Assembly (NCBI GenBank): GCA_937902315.1 | Contig: CALGUG010000057.1 | Location: forward strand, 124,001-188,000 | Source: an uncultured Chloroflexales bacterium | Lineage (GTDB): Bacteria; Chloroflexota; Chloroflexia; Chloroflexales; Chloroflexaceae | DNA: 64,000 nt | Direction: 5' to 3' | Shown here: positions 26,476 through 35,666 of the stretch, piece after piece | Position numbering within the stretch: the stretch's first letter is position 1 | Layout of the letters: each line of letters begins with the position of its first letter | Notes under the pieces: generated by a model | The model's database searches: none | What the model saw: the letters and a program-made list of their open reading frames with translations, nothing else | Told to the model about the DNA's origin: nothing | Made by a program: the position numbers and the translations under genes

Positions 26476-27357
26476 TTACTTGCCCATGCTCTCTTTGACC
26501 AACTGAGCGATATCGGTGGGCTGGCGAGCGACCTTCACACCAACCGCCTCCAGCGCGGCGATCTTTGCCTGAGCGGTGCCTTCGCCGCCCGAGATGATCG
26601 CGCCAGCGTGGCCCATGCGCTTGCCTTCGGGTGCGGTCTGGCCAGCGATAAAGCTGACGACCGGCTTGGTGACATGCTGCTTGATGTAGGAAGCAGCTTG
26701 GATCTCGGCGTCGCCACCGATCTCACCGATCAGCACGATGGCCTCGGTCTGCGGGTCGGCTTGGAACATCTCGAGCACATCGATGAACGAGGTACCGATG
26801 ATGGGGTCGCCACCGATACCTACGATCGAGGACTGGCCCAGACCGATGCGGGTCAGCGCATCGACTGCTTCGTAGGTCAGGGTGCCGCTCTTTGAGACAA
26901 CACCGACCGGGCCAGGCGTAGCGATGTTGCCGGGGATGATACCCACCTTAGCTGCGCCAGGGGTCAACAAACCGGGGCAGTTCGGGCCGATTAGGCGAGC
27001 GCCATGCTGTTGTACATAGGCATAGGTGCTCACCATATCGTTGGCCGGAATGCCTTCCGTGATACAGACGATCAGTTTAATGCCACTGCCAGCGGCCTCA
27101 CGGATCGCATCGGGAGCGGCTGGGGCAGGTACATAGATAACCGAGGTGTTTGCGCCAGTTGCCTGAACAGCCTCAGCAACAGTGTTAAAAATAGGAACCT
27201 GACCGTCGATGGCCTTTTGGCCGCCGCGACCCGGCCCCGACGTACCAGCCACCACGTTCGTTCCATAAGCCATCATTTGGCGAGTATGGAATTCGCCTTC
27301 TCGTCCGGTAATACCTTGGACTAAGAGCCGGGTATTTTTATCTACAAGAATACTCAC
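26476..27357 (-). CDS. sucD: Succinyl-CoA ligase, alpha subunit
   Basis: A 293-residue protein, the normal length. It has the CoA-binding domain (GITGREGEFHTRQM, GTNVVAGTSPGRGG-like), then IGPNCPGLLTPG and the ligase domain with the phosphorylated His250 in KRMGHAGAIISGGEGTA. It catalyses the substrate-level phosphorylation step of the TCA cycle together with SucC, which would normally be adjacent. Here no sucC is in the window: the upstream co-directional gene is a small lipoprotein 21 bases away. It ends at a strong terminator. Confidence 0.95.
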   Translation of the reverse strand: MSILVDKNTRLLVQGITGREGEFHTRQMMAYGTNVVAGTSGPGRGGQKAIDGQVPIFNTVAEAVQATGANTSVIYVPAPAAPDAIREAAGSGIKLIVCITEGIPANDMVSTYAYVQQHGARLIGPNCPGLLTPGAAKVGIIPGNIATPGPVGVVSKSGTLTYEAVDALTRIGLGQSSIVGIGGDPIIGTSFIDVLEMFQADPQTEAIVLIGEIGGDAEIQAASYIKQHVTKPVVSFIAGQTAPEGKRMGHAGAIISGGEGTAQAKIAALEAVGVKVARQPTDIAQLVKESMGK

Positions 27358-27378
27358 AGGGTTCCTCTCTGTTATTGT

Positions 27379-27831
27379 CTATTGGGCCGAAACAGGAATC
27401 GCATAGATAAAACGGGTAATCGCCTCGTCAGTTTTGGGATTACGCATCTCTACTTTGACACCCTGTTGCCAAGCATCAGATGGTACAACTCCGCCATTAT
27501 CGAAAAAGAGCAATTCTGATGTATTTTCACCACCAGATGTGTGCGCACGGAACGATGCTCCGTTTGCTAGAGTAAACGTTTCTGGAAAGGGCATCGCTGG
27601 CACAAGGGTTGGACTCACTACTGGGGTGATCAACATCGTCCAGCCGCCTAATTCCAGTGGTGCTCCGCTATTGTTGGTGACCGTCACAACTAAGTTGTTT
27701 AACCCCACCATCTGAGCCGTAACTTCGTAGGCTACTGGTTGCGGGGTTGGTGCAGGTGCAGCCACATTCTGGCAGCCTACACTCACGAAGAGCAGCAGGA
27801 CGATAACCAAAACACGTATCATACACATCAC
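27379..27831 (-). CDS. Small lipoprotein with lamin-tail-like domain
   Basis: A 150-residue protein with a lipoprotein signal peptide (hydrophobic LVIVLLLFVSVGC; lipidated Cys about 20), a proline-rich linker (APAPTPQPVAYEV) and one beta domain. The segment NNLVVTVTNNSGAPLELGGW followed by FTLANGASFRAHTSG resembles lamin-tail (LTD) or similar surface beta-sandwich domains. It is anchored outside the membrane. It lies 21 bases upstream of sucD and reads into it, a functionally odd pairing. The exact role is unknown. Confidence 0.7.
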   Translation of the reverse strand: MMCMIRVLVIVLLLFVSVGCQNVAAPAPTPQPVAYEVTAQMVGLNNLVVTVTNNSGAPLELGGWTMLITPVVSPTLVPAMPFPETFTLANGASFRAHTSGGENTSELLFFDNGGVVPSDAWQQGVKVEMRNPKTDEAITRFIYAIPVSAQ

Positions 27832-28413
27832 CTTTGTCAGACGGGAATAGTGGCCTTACCCATTGCAAGCCACTCCTTCAAGCGCTCGAGCCAATTGTTG
27901 GTGATCGCCGCAAGGGTCTCCCTTGTGTGTCTCCACGCACATACCCAGTTGGTCACACGGATGTGATCCTTACTTCAATCATAACATGATACACCCATGC
28001 TTCAAACAGTTTCTTGCTTGGCTGATGCTCTGCCGTGTACTGAAGCTGTCTGAAACTAGTGTGTTTCTGATATGTTTCGGCCCTACTCGTGTCAACACGT
28101 TCAACTGGAAACCGTCCCAGCTTGACCATTCCTATGCCGTTGCTGTGTAGCAACAAGAATCGCAGTGTATTATACTGGATCTTAGTAGGAATGAAACACC
28201 GATTTTGCCTTCTATTTGCCCTAGAGACTCCTCTCTTTGGAAACGAGCCTGAGCCAAACCACAACATGTATGCTACGACCTAACCTAATAACAACGTGAT
28301 AACTACTAAGGTCAACATTTGGGGTCAGCATAATCATGGTATGCTATAGGCATGTTGAGACGACTGTGTATGTCGTTGATTCAGCGCGTATTGTGAACCG
28401 AAGGTATGCTTAC
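27832..28413. other. Long intergenic region
   Basis: About 580 bases between divergent genes. Several short ORFs exist on both strands but none has a ribosome binding site with coding-like composition. No copy of the type A or B repeats is present. I see nothing further I can name. Confidence 0.4.
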
Positions 28414-29490
28414 ATGACTTTTCCATCAGAATTAGCCGCTGCTCGAAAAAGCGCATTGTGGCGCGAGATCCACGAGCAGCCACAAGTTGTGGCCCAACTG
28501 ATCGAGCGCGAAGAAGCGGGTCTCCGCTCGTTTGTTGCTGGCCTTTCAACATGTACGTATGCTCTGTTTGCTGCCCGTGGTACTTCTGATCACGCTGCAA
28601 CCTATGCAACCTATGCCCTCGGCGGCGTTGGCGGTTTGCCAGTAGCTTTGGCGACCCCATCGCTCCACTCGATCTATAACATGCCGCCTCAGCTCGATGG
28701 GGCGCTGGTCGTCGGTATCTCTCAAAGTGGCCAATCGCCCGATGTCGTTTCGGTATTGCACGAAGGCCGCAAACAAGGGCGACCCACCTTGGCCCTTACC
28801 AACGACCCCAATTCGCCGCTCGCTCAGGCCGCCGATCATGTGATCGCGCTGGGCGCTGGCGAAGAGCGTAGTGTTGCCGCCACCAAAACCTATACCGCTC
28901 AGCTAGCCGCCTGTGCGCTGTTGGCCGCACTTTGGCGCGAACGACGCGATGCTGCCGCTGGCGCGAGCTTACTCGCGGCGCTCAAGCAGGTGCCCGATGC
29001 ACTAGCCACAGCCCTCAGCCTTGACGATGAGCTTGCCAACTTGAGCCAGCGCTATCGCTTCGCGAGTCGCTGTTTGGTGCTTGCTCGTGGCTTTAATGTT
29101 GCTACAGCAAAAGAGCAGGCCCTTAAGCTGAAGGAGCTGACTGGCCTGCTCGTCGATGCGGCTAGCAGCGCAGACTTCCGCCATGGTCCGATCGCTCTGG
29201 TCAAGCCCGACTTCCCATCGATTCTGATTGCTCCCAACGGGCCGACCTACGAAGATATGAGCAAATTGGCTCGCGAAGTCGCTGAACGCGGCGGCGATGT
29301 GCTTGTAGTGAGCAATCAGGAGAGCGTTCCGGTCGGTAAACTCTTGCATGTTCCGGTTCAGCTCGATGAATGGTTGACCCCCTTGGCATACATCGTTCCG
29401 GGCCAATTGCTGGCTCTTTACATCGCGCAAGCCCGCACCGATGATGTTGATAAACCTGGTGGTCTGCGCAAGGTCACGTTGACTTTGTAG
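28414..29490 (+). CDS. SIS-domain aminosugar-phosphate isomerase/deaminase
   Basis: About 358 residues from MTFPSELAAARKSALWREIH; an earlier in-frame start at 28336 lacks support. Two SIS (sugar isomerase) domains match the isomerase half of GlmS and AgaS-like proteins: ARGTSDHAATYATYAL, VVGISQSGQSPDVVSVL, AATKTYTAQLAACALL and the C-terminal ELTGLLVDAASSADFRHGPI. It lacks the glutaminase domain of GlmS, so it probably deaminates or isomerises a hexosamine 6-phosphate. A GlcNAc-kinase-like BadF protein is encoded 2 kb downstream, which fits aminosugar use. A CobW-type gene follows after 22 bases. Confidence 0.87.
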   Translation: MTFPSELAAARKSALWREIHEQPQVVAQLIEREEAGLRSFVAGLSTCTYALFAARGTSDHAATYATYALGGVGGLPVALATPSLHSIYNMPPQLDGALVVGISQSGQSPDVVSVLHEGRKQGRPTLALTNDPNSPLAQAADHVIALGAGEERSVAATKTYTAQLAACALLAALWRERRDAAAGASLLAALKQVPDALATALSLDDELANLSQRYRFASRCLVLARGFNVATAKEQALKLKELTGLLVDAASSADFRHGPIALVKPDFPSILIAPNGPTYEDMSKLAREVAERGGDVLVVSNQESVPVGKLLHVPVQLDEWLTPLAYIVPGQLLALYIAQARTDDVDKPGGLRKVTLTL

Positions 29491-29512
29491 CCCGCCGACA
29501 AGGAATGAGATT

Positions 29513-30469
29513 ATGCGTCCACCCGTTACGATCGTTACAGGCTTTTTGGGAAGCGGTAAAACGAGCTTTTTGCGCCGCGCTCTTGCGCAAGGCTTTGCTG
29601 GTCGACGGGTGGCGCTGATCGTTAATGAAATCGGTGATATGGGCTTCGACGGGCGGCTTTTAGAGACCCGTCAGATCGAAGCGATGGTTGAGCTTACCAG
29701 CGGCTGCATCTGTTGTTCGCTTGGAAGCTCTTTTTTGTTTGCGATCGAAGAACTGGTCGAGACAGTTGAACCCGACCTGATTGTGATCGAAACAATAGGC
29801 TTAGCAGAACCGGGCGCGCTGGCGCGCCAGGTGCTTGCTGCTGAGCTGCCCTTAGATAGCATTGTTACGCTTGTTGACACAGTCAATCTTGAGACGGCTC
29901 TGGCCCAAACCGATGTAGTTCGCTGGCAGATTCGTGCTGCCGATTTTTTGCTTTTGACCAAACTCGATCTAGCAACACCGTCACAATCTGCTCGAGCGCG
30001 CTCCCTTATTCGCGAAATCAATGAGCGCGCCCTTATCGTTGATAACATTCGCGACCATTTCGATTGGTCTCTCTTCTTTGCTCCACACTCATTGGCTACG
30101 TTGCCACAGGTGCCCGACACTCCCCACCTTGAGCATGATGGGTTCGACTCGTTCGTCTGGCACAGTGATCTCCCCTTAGTGCGTGACAGTGTTCAACGTG
30201 TAATCGCGCAGTTTCCTCCACAGCAGGTTTATCGGCTCAAAGGGCATATGCATTGTAGCGATGCGCCTTGGCCGACCTTGGTTAATGTTGTGTGTGGGCG
30301 CGCCGATTACGAAGATACACGGATCCGTCCGCGACCCACGTATCTCAATCAGTTTGTCCTCATTGGCGCCATCGGAAGTCAACACGATGCGCTCCGTCAG
30401 CAACTAGATGCTTGTGTTGAAACAGGCGATCGTTGTGCTGACTGGCTCGCTCGCTACCACGCCGAGTAG
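29513..30469 (+). CDS. CobW/P47K (COG0523) family GTPase metallochaperone
   Basis: A 318-residue G3E-family GTPase. It has the P-loop GFLGSGKTS (10-18), the metal-binding motif CICC (Cys65, Cys67, Cys68) in LTSGCICCSLGSS, the switch ETIGLAEPGALARQ and the base-recognition LLTKLDLA, then a CobW C-terminal domain (about 220-315). COG0523 proteins deliver Zn or other metals to enzymes. The 22-base gap to the SIS gene suggests one transcript. AGGAATGAGATT precedes the start. The metal and client are not evident. Confidence 0.88.
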   Translation: MRPPVTIVTGFLGSGKTSFLRRALAQGFAGRRVALIVNEIGDMGFDGRLLETRQIEAMVELTSGCICCSLGSSFLFAIEELVETVEPDLIVIETIGLAEPGALARQVLAAELPLDSIVTLVDTVNLETALAQTDVVRWQIRAADFLLLTKLDLATPSQSARARSLIREINERALIVDNIRDHFDWSLFFAPHSLATLPQVPDTPHLEHDGFDSFVWHSDLPLVRDSVQRVIAQFPPQQVYRLKGHMHCSDAPWPTLVNVVCGRADYEDTRIRPRPTYLNQFVLIGAIGSQHDALRQQLDACVETGDRCADWLARYHAE

Positions 30470-30584
30470 GGGCGCTCAGCCACCACAACTCAATAGACCC
30501 AAAGGAGCAATCCCTTTTTAAAAGGCTGTTTTGTTATGCCCTGTATGTGGGTGTACTGATTGCGTTTTTGCTTTCAGGCCGTTC

Positions 30585-30750
30585 ATACAAAATCCGTTTG
30601 TGTTTTGGGGGGCGGTTTCGCCAGCGAGGCAGAGACGACCTCGGGGTGGCGGGCAGGCCCTTGGTAGCCGTAGGCGGACGCGGTTGTTGCCTTGTTTGAG
30701 GTAAAGACCAAGACGCCAGAGCGCCGAAGTACACAAGCGGATACGCTATA
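30585..30750 (+). repeat. Type A interspersed repeat, copy 7
   Basis: Runs from TACAAAATCCGTTTG to CAAGCGGATACGCTATA, an inverted pair. The core is at 30664-30682. The overlapping minus-strand ORFs of 70-84 codons are artefacts of the repeat. Confidence 0.85.
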
Positions 30751-30872
30751 ACTCGACAGCCTCGACGAAGCCATCGTAGCTCGCTCAAGCCTATGGTGGT
30801 ATAGCACTTATGGGAACGAGGTCGGCGACCTTGTCCTACCCTACACTCAGGTGGGGGTTCATTGAGGCCACT

Positions 30873-31214
30873 ATGATCAAATCCATGCTAAAATGCCTCC
30901 TTGTAACCACGATTACGCTTTTTACATTTGTAAGTTTGTCGCTGATTACGGTGGGCGCGTTTATGCTCAGCAATCACCAAGCTGTTCAGGTCTTAACACT
31001 GCCAACTGTCTCGCAAGAGAGCTATTTGTTTATTGTGACGCCATGTACGGAACGGAATAGCGCCAGTATAGGGGTGTGGACAGCGCGGAGCGGTGGCGAA
31101 CATATACAGATCAATGCTTTACATAATTGGTTAGAGGTGCAGAGCTTTTTTGAAGAGCGCTCCTTGAATCGTTTTATTTGGCGTACCTCAACAATCAGGT
31201 ATTGCGTTCCATAA
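30873..31214 (+). CDS. Small membrane-anchored protein of unknown function
   Basis: 113 residues from MIKSMLKCLLVTTITLFTFV, with GAGG before the ATG. One N-terminal membrane helix is followed by a short extracytoplasmic domain (about 40-113) containing two cysteines (TPCTER and the C-terminal RYCVP) that could form a disulphide. It ends at a hairpin at 31280. No family is recognised. Coding status is supported by start signal and hydrophobic pattern only. Confidence 0.5.
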   Translation: MIKSMLKCLLVTTITLFTFVSLSLITVGAFMLSNHQAVQVLTLPTVSQESYLFIVTPCTERNSASIGVWTARSGGEHIQINALHNWLEVQSFFEERSLNRFIWRTSTIRYCVP

Positions 31215-31279
31215 ACGGATTTCAAGCGGGGTTTGAGTTGCATCTAGCAAAGCACTTCACCAGTGTGGTTTCGGGCTGT

Positions 31280-31311
31280 GAGAGATTCTGCACTATAACG
31301 TAGAATCTCTC
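31280..31311 (+). terminator. Hairpin terminator
   Basis: GAGAGATTCT and AGAATCTCTC form a 10-bp stem. It is followed by CATACTTTTG. Confidence 0.6.
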
Positions 31312-31373
31312 TCATACTTTTGCATATCGATGCCGCTATAGGACACTGAGTTTAGATTGCGAATTCGTTTATT

Positions 31374-32288
31374 ATGTCTCAAGAACGCGATTTGTTTGTT
31401 GGTGTGAGTGGTGGAGGAACCTACACCCGCTCGGTTGTGATGGATGCGCAAGGCAAGATTTACGGGCGCGGTTTGGGTGGTCCGGCCAACCACAACTTCT
31501 CTGGCCCCGCTATTGTCAATCGTTCAGTCTACGATGCGATTCGAGGAGCTATCGCTGATGTTCCGCTGGAACGGATCCGCATGGTGGCTGCGGCGATATT
31601 AGCCCCTAATCACTATTTTTCTGCCGCTATCGAAGAGCTCTTGCCCGATATCCCCTTTCAACGTTGGGAAGAGGCCGAGGTCGCAGCGCACGGCATTGTT
31701 GATGAAGATCACCCCGGGATTGTGCTGATCGCGGGCACGGGCAGTCGAGCCGTGGCCTTTTGCCCCGACGGCAGTCGAGTCAGTATCGGCGGCTGGGGTA
31801 TGCCGCTCGGCGATGAAGGTGGCGCAAGCACTTTGGGTTGGTGGGCGCTGCAAGCTGCTACCCGCGCCTTTGAGAGCTACGGCCCCCCGACGACGCTCCA
31901 AGCTATGGTTTTTGAACATTTGGGCATTACAACGCGGCCCGAATTGATTCAGCGCCTCTATCATCAGGGTTTGCCGCGCCACGAGTTGGGCATGTTGGCG
32001 CCTAAAGTGGTCGCCTGCGCGGAAGCTGGTGATCAGGTCGCGCGCCAGTTGTTAGAGCGCGCCGGTCAGGAGCTTGCCCATCTGATCGTTTCGGTTACGC
32101 GTAAAGCTCAATTAGACTGTTCTCCTTTGGTGGTGGCGATGATCGGCGGTGTTTTGAAAGCTGGCCCGCTGCTGCTCGATCACTTCTATGCTCGCTTGGC
32201 CGAGAGTGGCTTGCCATTTGAGTGCGTTGTGCCTGAACAACCTTCAGAAGTGGGGGCCGTGCTGCGCACGCTCAAACGGCTTGAATAA
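31374..32288 (+). CDS. BadF/BadG-type ATPase, N-acetylglucosamine kinase-like
   Basis: A 304-residue ASKHA-fold kinase: N-terminal LFVGVSGGGTYTRSVVMDAQ, glycine-rich ATP loops VLIAGTGSRAVAF and GGWGMPLGDEGGASTLGWWA, and a C-terminal VAMIGGVLKAGPLL. These match the BadF/BadG/BcrA/BcrD family subgroup that includes eukaryotic-type GlcNAc kinase and bacterial glucosamine or N-acetylhexosamine kinases. The Cys ligands that mark the iron-sulphur dehydratase activators are absent. With the SIS isomerase upstream this suggests aminosugar or cell-wall sugar recycling. Confidence 0.82.
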   Translation: MSQERDLFVGVSGGGTYTRSVVMDAQGKIYGRGLGGPANHNFSGPAIVNRSVYDAIRGAIADVPLERIRMVAAAILAPNHYFSAAIEELLPDIPFQRWEEAEVAAHGIVDEDHPGIVLIAGTGSRAVAFCPDGSRVSIGGWGMPLGDEGGASTLGWWALQAATRAFESYGPPTTLQAMVFEHLGITTRPELIQRLYHQGLPRHELGMLAPKVVACAEAGDQVARQLLERAGQELAHLIVSVTRKAQLDCSPLVVAMIGGVLKAGPLLLDHFYARLAESGLPFECVVPEQPSEVGAVLRTLKRLE

Positions 32289-32458
32289 TAGCGCTATACC
32301 TACTACAGCCAACAGTAATACTCCTCCGTTCGCTTGACTTTAACGAGCATCAAACACACTGTTGAACGGAATGGCATTCATCTCAGGTTAGTTCGACGGG
32401 GGAAGCGTGAGCTCTTAGGAGCTCTCGCTTGCTCGCCTGCTTGTTAAAAGAGACTCAC

Positions 32459-33769
32459 ATGAAGATCGCCTATATCGACTGTTTCCATGGTGCAGCAGGG
32501 GACATGCTGTTGGCCGCCTTACTTGATGCAGGTTTAGAGCTCGGCGCGCTTGAGCGGCTGTTAGCGACGCTGCCCCTGAGCGGCTATAGCCTCGAGTATG
32601 TGCCGACCGTCAGCTATGGGATCTCTGGGGCGCGCCTGCGCGTTAACCTGAGCGAAGCGCAGCCAGCGCGCGATTGGCGTAGCATTCGCTCTCTGATCGA
32701 AGCCAGCGGCTTGCCCGAACGCAGCAAAGGTATGGCGCTGGCTGCCTTTGGGCGCTTGGCTCGGGCCGAGGCCAAGATTCACGGTGTTGCGCTCGATGAT
32801 GTTCATTTTCACGAAGTGGGAGCGGTTGATAGCATTGTCGACATGCTTGGCTTCTGTATCGGTTTGGAACTGTTGGGAATCGAGCGAGTCTATGCTTCGC
32901 CATTGCCGAGCGGCAGCGGCTGGGTTAACACGGCCCATGGGCGCCTGCCTGTGCCGGCTCCGGCGACCTTGGCGCTCTGTGCTGAAGCTAAGATCCCCTT
33001 GATTCCAGCGCTCTCGACGGGCGAACTGGTCACACCCACAGCGGCCGCTCTGCTGGCCGAGCTGGCTCGCTTTGAACAGCCCGCTATGCAGCCAGAGAGC
33101 ATTGGCTATGGCTTTGGTTGGAAGGATTTTGGCGTTTTAAACGGTTTGCGGATCTGGATAGGAACGTTGTATGGGACGACTATAGCGCCTAAACAGCACT
33201 CGCACCAGCACGAACACGGGCACGATCACCAACACGGACATGATCATCGACACGAGCATCGGCACGAGCATCAGCACGAGCAGGCCAAGCAATCCGATCG
33301 GCAGCAAGCCGATGTGAGTTTGGAAGAGCTGATCGAACTGCGCTGTAATATCGACGATAGCACTGGCGAGCTGCTGGGCTATCTGATCGAGCGTTTGATG
33401 AGCGAGGGTGCGCTCGATGCTTGGGCTGTTCCATTGACGATGAAGAAGGGCCGCCCGGCGGTGCAGTTGGCTTGTTTGGTTCGCCCGCAAGATCGCGAAC
33501 GTTTCGCTCGGCTGTTATTGCGCGAGAGTTCGAGTTTCGGGGTGCGCTGGAATAGCGTGCAACGTTGGGCAGCTGGGCGTGACGTGGTGGAAGTTCAAAC
33601 TCCGTGGGGCAAGGTGCGGGCCAAAAGAAAGTGGCTTGATGGCGCATATATTGCCACTACTCCTGAGTACGAGGATTGTGCTGCAATTGCACGGACGGAA
33701 CATATTCCGTTAGGATTCGTCTACAATTGTGTACTTAATATTCTTTATCAGGGAGAATATGCCACTTAG
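32459..33769 (+). CDS. larC: LarC nickel-pincer cofactor biosynthesis protein (nickel insertase)
   Basis: 436 residues from MKIAYIDCFHGAAGDMLLAA, the LarC signature start; the earlier start at 32429 is unlikely. Downstream hallmarks are VHFHEVGAVDSIVDMLG, SGWVNTAHGRLPVPAPATL, STGELVTPTAAALL and the C-terminal ELRCNIDDSTGELLGYLIER. LarC uses CTP to insert Ni into the nicotinate-derived pincer cofactor of lactate racemase-type enzymes. The linker at about 245-277 is a striking His-rich stretch (HQHEHGHDHQHGHDHRHE and on), suitable for binding Ni. The two LarC halves are fused in one frame. No larB or larE is in the window. Confidence 0.92.
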   Translation: MKIAYIDCFHGAAGDMLLAALLDAGLELGALERLLATLPLSGYSLEYVPTVSYGISGARLRVNLSEAQPARDWRSIRSLIEASGLPERSKGMALAAFGRLARAEAKIHGVALDDVHFHEVGAVDSIVDMLGFCIGLELLGIERVYASPLPSGSGWVNTAHGRLPVPAPATLALCAEAKIPLIPALSTGELVTPTAAALLAELARFEQPAMQPESIGYGFGWKDFGVLNGLRIWIGTLYGTTIAPKQHSHQHEHGHDHQHGHDHRHEHRHEHQHEQAKQSDRQQADVSLEELIELRCNIDDSTGELLGYLIERLMSEGALDAWAVPLTMKKGRPAVQLACLVRPQDRERFARLLLRESSSFGVRWNSVQRWAAGRDVVEVQTPWGKVRAKRKWLDGAYIATTPEYEDCAAIARTEHIPLGFVYNCVLNILYQGEYAT

Positions 33770-34354
33770 AATGGGAGCATGCGCGAATAGAATGACCCAA
33801 AACTAAGGACTAATGTAATAGGAGCAGGTTGCCAGAACTTTGATATGCTACAAGTAGCAGTAATAGCTGCTTCAAGTTCTGACTCACCCAGCTAATAAAA
33901 GAGTCATTTCGCTTTTGATCTATCCCCCTGTAATAGTAAGAACTTGCTCGATTTTCTAGGCTTTAGTAGCCTAATAATTCTAAGCTGTATATTTACGGAA
34001 CAGCTATATAGCGCTACAAAACGATCTATTTTGAAGATTAAAAATAGTATATTTATGATTTTAGATGTTATATCATACTATTTCGTGTTTATAACTAATT
34101 GTATATCCTAGATGATGAAAAACTTTTTATCTATGGTACTATTACGATAAGTGGGCGCGGTGCTTCGTACTGATTATTTGTATTTCTTGATTACTGTCTT
34201 CAAAAATGTGCAATTTTTGATCAAGATTTCGTTTTATTGATCATTCTTTAGCTTTTCTCGTGTCTTGTTGGATGCTGACGTGTTATAATACGTTCATAAG
34301 AGGGAGGTAAGTTGGGGCCAAGATACGTTTTACCTTCCATGCAAGCCCAACTAC
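33770..34354. other. AT-rich intergenic region
   Basis: About 585 bases, markedly AT-rich between 33950 and 34260. A TATAAT at 34284-34289 may be the -10 box of the HEAT-repeat gene. No ORF, repeat or RNA gene is recognised. Confidence 0.5.
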
Positions 34355-35473
34355 ATGCTTATGTTTGACAAGGAAGCTTGGCGATCTCAGATCGCAGAGA
34401 AATTAGCAACATTTGCACGAAACCCGAACCAAGACATTATGTTGGCGGGCACTTCGTCTTTATTGATTTATTTTGCAGCTCGCAGCTTGGAACCATTTTT
34501 AGAGGCCTTCCAGAGCGAGCCTGTTGCTGCTGTCTTAGCTTTGGCCGAGCTCCATCAAGGCCCTGGCGCTGATCATATTGTGCGACGGGCTGGCGTGTTA
34601 CGCTACCAAGCGACCCGCGTGCTCGAACGAGAGATCGGCGCTTTGCCGCATTTGCGCGTTGCGATCGAGCAATTGATCGTCGGTTTGAATACCATTAATC
34701 TCGCTCGACAGCGCCTCAACTCTTCGCGCGATGAATGGCTGCGTACAACCCTGCTTCGTGAATTACACGCTTACGATAGCAGCGAGTTCTCGAGTTTGCG
34801 CCGTTTGCTCAACAACTCCGACTGGCATTCGCGTTACGAAGCTATTCGCAGCTTGCGTCAGCGGCGTGGAAATTACACCTCAGCTGATTTAGTCCTGCTG
34901 CACGATGGCCTTCATGATGGCGCTTCGCATGTGCGTGCGGCTTCAGCCCGTATGTTAGGCCAGTTCGCCGATGTGCCGCCTCCGGTGGTGGTGCGTACCC
35001 TCTTGCACGTGGCTATTTACGATTGCGATCAAGAGACGCGCTATGCCGCAGCCCGCGCTTTGGGCGGTTTGCGCGAGCGAATCACTTCGCCGCAACTGCT
35101 CGATCAACTCACTAGCCTGCTTTCCGATAACGATCGCTTCTATCGATCGGCGGCTGTGATGGTCTTGGGCCAACTGGGAGAATTGGCAAGCTCGCCGATG
35201 GTTGTGAGCAAGCTGACCGAATTGCTCCAAGATAGCGACTACTATGTGCGTGAAGCTGCTGCGCGCACCCTCGGCTGTATGGGAAGTGCGGCGGCTACAT
35301 CGGAAGTGCTTCAAGCTTTAACGTTGGCCGTTCAAGATAGTGATTCGAATGTGCACGAAGCTGCGGTTGAAGCTTTGATGCGCCTGCGCGATCAACGTCC
35401 ACTGACAGCTAAACAAATTAATGAGCCTCAAACCCCTGCGATAAATCGTCCCTCTTCTTCGGTGGCGGCCTAA
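34355..35473 (+). CDS. HEAT-repeat (PBS lyase-like) protein
   Basis: A 372-residue helical repeat protein with at least five HEAT/armadillo-like units, for example LHDGLHDGASHVRAASARML, YDCDQETRYAAARALGGL, LSDNDRFYRSAAVMVLGQLG and LQDSDYYVREAAARTLGCMG. It is soluble and has no catalytic motif. Such proteins act as protein-binding scaffolds. The N-terminal third is less regular. It is co-directional with the partner-switching genes that start 190 bases later, so it might take part in that signalling, but it is separated by its own promoter region. Confidence 0.85.
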   Translation: MLMFDKEAWRSQIAEKLATFARNPNQDIMLAGTSSLLIYFAARSLEPFLEAFQSEPVAAVLALAELHQGPGADHIVRRAGVLRYQATRVLEREIGALPHLRVAIEQLIVGLNTINLARQRLNSSRDEWLRTTLLRELHAYDSSEFSSLRRLLNNSDWHSRYEAIRSLRQRRGNYTSADLVLLHDGLHDGASHVRAASARMLGQFADVPPPVVVRTLLHVAIYDCDQETRYAAARALGGLRERITSPQLLDQLTSLLSDNDRFYRSAAVMVLGQLGELASSPMVVSKLTELLQDSDYYVREAAARTLGCMGSAAATSEVLQALTLAVQDSDSNVHEAAVEALMRLRDQRPLTAKQINEPQTPAINRPSSSVAA

Positions 35474-35666
35474 CACGTCTTGCACTTACAAGGCTCCCGG
35501 ATAGCTTTCGAGCTTGAAGGGTATTTGTGCTGCTCTGAACTGATATGTTAGATGAGGCTGTCACCAAGAATGAAGCGGTATGGTATAATGCTCGTAATTA
35601 CCTGATTCATAAACGTGACATTGCGTATAGCAAGAATGTAGCTTAGATGCCGGGCAAGGAGGCAGT

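Noticed and set aside
30518..30807. Three minus-strand ORFs of 72-84 codons
   Set aside because: All cross repeat copy 7 in different frames. Similar peptides (GNNRVRLRLP, TASAYGYQ) recur wherever the repeat core is translated, which is a repeat artefact.
33180..33290. Possible short tandem DNA repeat or CRISPR-like array
   Set aside because: The periodic sequence is simply His/Asp/Glu codons in the LarC linker. No CRISPR repeats with unique spacers exist in the window.
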